From an uncultured Collinsella sp. (GTDB lineage Bacteria; Actinomycetota; Coriobacteriia; Coriobacteriales; Coriobacteriaceae): a DNA stretch of 17,507 nt. The stretch covers positions 1-17,507 of the forward strand of contig CATXML010000005.1 of the NCBI GenBank assembly GCA_958372035.1, read 5' to 3'. The translations under genes and the position numbers were made by a program. Positions 15,659 to 17,507 of the stretch are shown in pieces. The stretch's first letter is position 1; each line of letters starts with the position of its first letter. The notes beneath the pieces are model-generated. The model was not told the origin of the DNA and ran no database searches. It saw only the letters and a program-made list of their open reading frames with translations.

Positions 15659-15688
15659 AAAAGGGAGTGCCCGTTATTGGACACTCCC
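15659..15688 (-). terminator. Leader hairpin with T-run upstream of the transporter (attenuator-like)
   Basis: On the minus strand GGGAGTGTCC, a six-base loop and GGGCACTCCC (one mismatch) are followed by TTTT. It lies about 55 bases before the transporter start, after the terminator of the preceding gene, so it could be an attenuator in the transporter leader. A TTGACT box lies just upstream (about 15716) but I see no good -10 box at the right distance. Confidence 0.55.
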
Positions 15689-15755
15689 TACGTTGCGCTG
15701 TGTTGCGGCAATACAGTCAAGCGGATTTTTTTGGATGAGAAGCGATCCCCTGGAC

Positions 15756-15819
15756 AAAAACCATCACAACATTCGACGCTTTTCCTCGTTTTCGAGATTT
15801 TCATCGAATGTTGTGACGG
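15756..15819 (-). terminator. Intrinsic terminator of the LpdD-IDI fusion gene
   Basis: Arms 15761-15776 and 15804-15819 pair over 16 bases with one difference; an inner CTCG-TTTT-CGAG stem caps the hairpin. On the minus strand it is followed at once by TTTTT. It lies 29 bases after the fusion-gene stop and should largely separate that transcript from the transporter gene. Confidence 0.75.
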
Positions 15820-15824
15820 TTTGG

Positions 15825-15853
15825 ATGCGACAAAGGGGCTGTCCTTTTTACAT
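15825..15853. repeat. Degenerate copy of the ACAAAGGGACT palindrome at the fusion-gene stop
   Basis: ATGCGACAAAGGGGCTG and TCCTTTTTACAT form an imperfect palindrome. Read on the minus strand, the right arm supplies the last codon and TAA stop of the LpdD-IDI gene (ATG TAA), just as the copy at 10925-10956 does for the MerR-type gene. Confidence 0.65.
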
Positions 15854-16795
15854 AGCGAGGGCCGTACGGATGGATGGGTCGTTGAGGGCCTCACGAAGCC
15901 AGGGGGCCAGCTGCTCGGGATGACCCTGCAGGTAGCCGTCGAGCTCGGACGGGGCCACCGGGCGCACTTCCGAGATCTCCTCTTGGTTGATATGCAGCTC
16001 GCCCGGCTCAACATGGGCAAGGTAGACCTCGCACCATTCGCACTCGCAGCGGCCGTCGCCGTGGTCCTCACGGTACACCACGTGTCCGAGGTGCTTGAGC
16101 TGATCGGGATCGCGCGTAATGCCAAGCTCTTCGTTGATGCGGCGCGCCGTGGCGGCCGCGACGTCTTCCCCGGGGAGCGGATGGCCGGCGCAGCTATCGG
16201 CCAGCACCCCGCCCCACAGGCGCTTGAGCGGACTACGGCGACAGAGCAGCAGACGCGCGTCTTCGCCCCGGCCCTCGACTAAAAGCGTCAGAAATGCCTG
16301 ATGCAGGATGCCCTCGCCGGTATGGGCCTCGATGCGGTCGACGTGGCCGAGCGCCTCGCCGGTCGCGGCATCGACCGCCACGACCTCGGCGCCTGCGCCG
16401 CCCTCATCCCAGCCGGCGCGCAGAATGCGGGCTGCGGCCTCCTCGAGCGCAGCGATGAGTTCCTTGGTGGTGTCGAGCACGCGCTGCAGGTCGTCCCCGC
16501 TCGCCTGTTCAACATGAAAGCCCGTGCTTGCGACTACCGGCACGCCAAAGCGCGTTGCCAGCGCCGCCGCGATATCGTGCGCTGGAATCTCGTCGCGATG
16601 GCACGGAACGGCCAGGATGCTCACCGTCGCCGTGCGACCGGGCTCGGGGCGCGGAATGGCCTGTGCCGTGGCGCCCAGGTGCGCGAACTCGGGCGAGCAA
16701 GCGTACACCGCCATGCCCCGCGGCGTCACCGTCAGCTGGGCCTCGAGCGTAAACTTGCCCTCGCCTACCGCAACCTTCGTCGTGTGCATACCCAT
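15848..16795 (-). CDS. Fusion of LpdD-like prenylated-flavin chaperone domain and IDI-like NUDIX domain
   Basis: A 315-residue two-domain protein. Residues 10-115 resemble the LpdD family (small proteins beside gallate decarboxylase genes, annotated as prenylated-flavin chaperones): AHLGA (38-42), CHRDEI (65-70), A-rich helix, TGFHVEQ (91-97). A linker (116-135) leads to a type I isopentenyl-diphosphate isomerase-like NUDIX domain. AHTGEGILHQAF (157-168) matches the E. coli Idi segment with metal ligands His25 and His32; SCAGHP (201-206) the catalytic Cys/His loop; ARRINEELGI the NUDIX helix; ECEWCEVYLA (251-260) the two metal Glu. The usual catalytic Cys position, two before His205, is Ala203, with Cys202 beside it. 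Start ATG 16795 follows AGGAG. Context (UbiD, UbiX) suggests it supplies the prenyl donor and helps load prFMN. LpdD assignment is from remembered pattern, so moderately sure; NUDIX/IDI fold is sure. Confidence 0.78.
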   Translation of the reverse strand: MGMHTTKVAVGEGKFTLEAQLTVTPRGMAVYACSPEFAHLGATAQAIPRPEPGRTATVSILAVPCHRDEIPAHDIAAALATRFGVPVVASTGFHVEQASGDDLQRVLDTTKELIAALEEAAARILRAGWDEGGAGAEVVAVDAATGEALGHVDRIEAHTGEGILHQAFLTLLVEGRGEDARLLLCRRSPLKRLWGGVLADSCAGHPLPGEDVAAATARRINEELGITRDPDQLKHLGHVVYREDHGDGRCECEWCEVYLAHVEPGELHINQEEISEVRPVAPSELDGYLQGHPEQLAPWLREALNDPSIRTALAM

Positions 16796-16835
16796 GGGAT
16801 CTCCTGTCGCCCGCGATGTACCTGAGACCATCTTC

Positions 16836-16858
16836 GCCTGTATTGCGACTATACAGGC
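16836..16858. promoter_or_regulatory. Operator-like dyad GCCTGTAT-N7-ATACAGGC over the -10 box
   Basis: Perfect 8-bp arms with a seven-base spacer. The dyad covers the proposed minus-strand -10 box (16848-16853) and its outer arm shares GCCTG/CAGGC with the spacer dyad next to it, making three related half-sites in a row. Confidence 0.55.
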
Positions 16859-16876
16859 AAGCGCAGCCTGCGACAA
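16848..16876 (-). promoter_or_regulatory. Promoter of the LpdD-IDI gene with a MerR-like spacer dyad
   Basis: On the minus strand TTGTCG, 17 bases and TATAGT make a good promoter about 50 bases before ATG 16795. The 17-base spacer is itself an inverted repeat, CAGGC-N7-GCCTG, filling it exactly. A dyad between -35 and -10 is where MerR-type proteins bind, although their promoters usually have 19-20-base spacers. The MerR-type gene at 10950-11819 is the obvious candidate regulator; this is inference. Confidence 0.55.
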
Positions 16877-16897
16877 AGGGGGCAGGCACCTGACACA
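16869..16897. repeat. Variant of the dispersed repeat, half palindrome
   Basis: TGCGACAAAGGGGGCAGG keeps one arm of the repeat family, followed by CACCTGACACA in place of the usual second arm. It provides the -35 box of the promoter at 16848-16876, which suggests the repeat has been taken up as promoter material. It lies between the two divergent genes. Confidence 0.5.
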
Positions 16898-16956
16898 TTC
16901 TGCTAGAGTTGCAGGGATTGAATCCCGCTTATTCATGCGACATTGGAGTGACAATC

Positions 16957-17507
16957 TTGACCGCCGCAACCACGCCTAAAAGTAAGTCAACCGCCGCCGC
17001 GCTCTCCCCCGCGCGCACCAAGCTCTGCCTGGCGCTGCTCGTGCTGCTGGGCTTCTCGCTCGGCTGCTCGGAGTTCGTGGTCATCGGTATCGAGAGCGAC
17101 TTGGCAACGGAGCTCGGCATCTCGCTTGCCACTGCGGGCCAGCTCATCAGCGTGTTCGCGCTCGTCTACGCCATCGCGACGCCGGTGCTCGCGCTCAGCA
17201 CGGGGCGTTTTCGCCGCTACCAGCTGCTCGTGTGCTACAGCATCGTCTTTGTGCTCGGCAACCTGGTCATGGCGTTGGCGCCCAACTTCCAGGTACTGTT
17301 TATCTCGCGCATTGTCCTGGGCTCTGTCTCGGGTGCGCTGCTCGCCGTGGGTGTGACGTACATCCCCGAGCTGCTGTCCCCGCAGCAAACCTCGCTTGCC
17401 ATCTCGGTCGTGTACGGTGCGTTTTCCGTGGCAATGGTCTTTGTCACTTCGATCGGCAAGTTTGTGGCCGACACGCTCGATTGGCACGTGGCCATGTACG
17501 GCACGCT
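16957..17507 (+). CDS. MFS transporter, DHA1 AraJ/NepI-like (3' end outside window)
   Basis: The open frame runs to the right edge, giving the first 183 residues. After a short polar N-terminus comes LLGFSLGCSEFVVIGIESDLATELGIS, the typical first helix and loop of AraJ/NepI-type drug and sugar efflux pumps. LSTGRFRRYQLLV is motif A between helices 2 and 3, and ISRIVLGSVSGALLAVG is helix 4. About five helices are visible. I choose TTG 16957 because GGAG lies eight bases before it; GTG 16948 is in frame but has no ribosome binding site. It is divergent from the LpdD-IDI gene. It could export a decarboxylation product or a toxic phenolic, but nothing in the sequence fixes its substrate. GGGAT-TGA-ATCCC at 16914-16926 is a small hairpin in its leader. 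Confidence 0.88.
   Translation, partial: MTAATTPKSKSTAAALSPARTKLCLALLVLLGFSLGCSEFVVIGIESDLATELGISLATAGQLISVFALVYAIATPVLALSTGRFRRYQLLVCYSIVFVLGNLVMALAPNFQVLFISRIVLGSVSGALLAVGVTYIPELLSPQQTSLAISVVYGAFSVAMVFVTSIGKFVADTLDWHVAMYGT

Noticed and set aside
14084..16282. 732-codon plus-strand open frame
   Set aside because: It is antisense to the SLC13 transporter and the LpdD-IDI fusion and has the same low-complexity charged composition typical of a shadow frame; it also crosses two terminators and a repeat.

Overview
The window is high-GC, densely coded DNA. It reads like a gut actinobacterium of the class Coriobacteriia, most likely Collinsella or a close relative. That placement is an inference from base composition, strong AGGAGG-type ribosome binding sites, the gene families present and a dispersed short palindrome; no rRNA or marker gene is here to settle it. 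Almost every gene lies on the minus strand. Only the partial gene at the right edge is on the plus strand. I see no tRNA, rRNA, CRISPR array, phage gene or transposase.

Layout, read along the minus strand from right to left. (1) A divergent promoter region near 16796-16956 separates a plus-strand MFS transporter (16957 to the edge) from a probable aromatic-acid decarboxylation locus. (2) That locus runs: an unusual fusion of an LpdD-like prenylated-flavin chaperone domain with an isopentenyl-diphosphate-isomerase-like NUDIX domain (15848-16795); an SLC13/DASS anion transporter (14147-15604); a UbiD-type decarboxylase (12516-14003); a UbiX flavin prenyltransferase (11900-12478); and a MerR-type regulator (10950-11819). 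The set could cover prenyl donor supply, prFMN synthesis, cofactor loading, decarboxylation, substrate transport and control. (3) An AAA ATPase of the DUF4143 type (9491-10807) sits behind two perfect, covarying inverted repeats. (4) Next come a single-pass membrane protein of unknown function (8507-9376) and a LacX-like aldose 1-epimerase (7534-8427). (5) A 328-base gene-free stretch holds a long hairpin and two tandem 48-base hairpin units. (6) A polar amino-acid ABC transporter follows (binding lipoprotein 6279-7205, permease 5121-6269, ATPase 4313-5098), then an M20 peptidase (2825-4240). (7) The left end is the first 842 codons of a large secreted adhesin with a fibro-slime domain and Cna-B-like repeats, running off the window.

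Two things stand out. First, the adhesin has a run of ten G between a strong ribosome binding site with ATG (2638) and the adhesin frame. At ten G this start is out of frame and stops after 27 codons. At nine or twelve G it would fuse in frame with the adhesin, which is the layout of a slipped-strand ON/OFF switch. Second, the LpdD-IDI fusion beside UbiD and UbiX suggests a self-contained prFMN cassette with its own prenyl-donor enzyme. The IDI-like domain keeps the metal ligands, but the usual catalytic cysteine position holds alanine. A promoter with nested dyads stands in front of it.

A palindromic repeat family (half-site close to TGTGACAAAGGGA) occurs in whole or part five times between genes, twice forming the stop codon of the gene before it.
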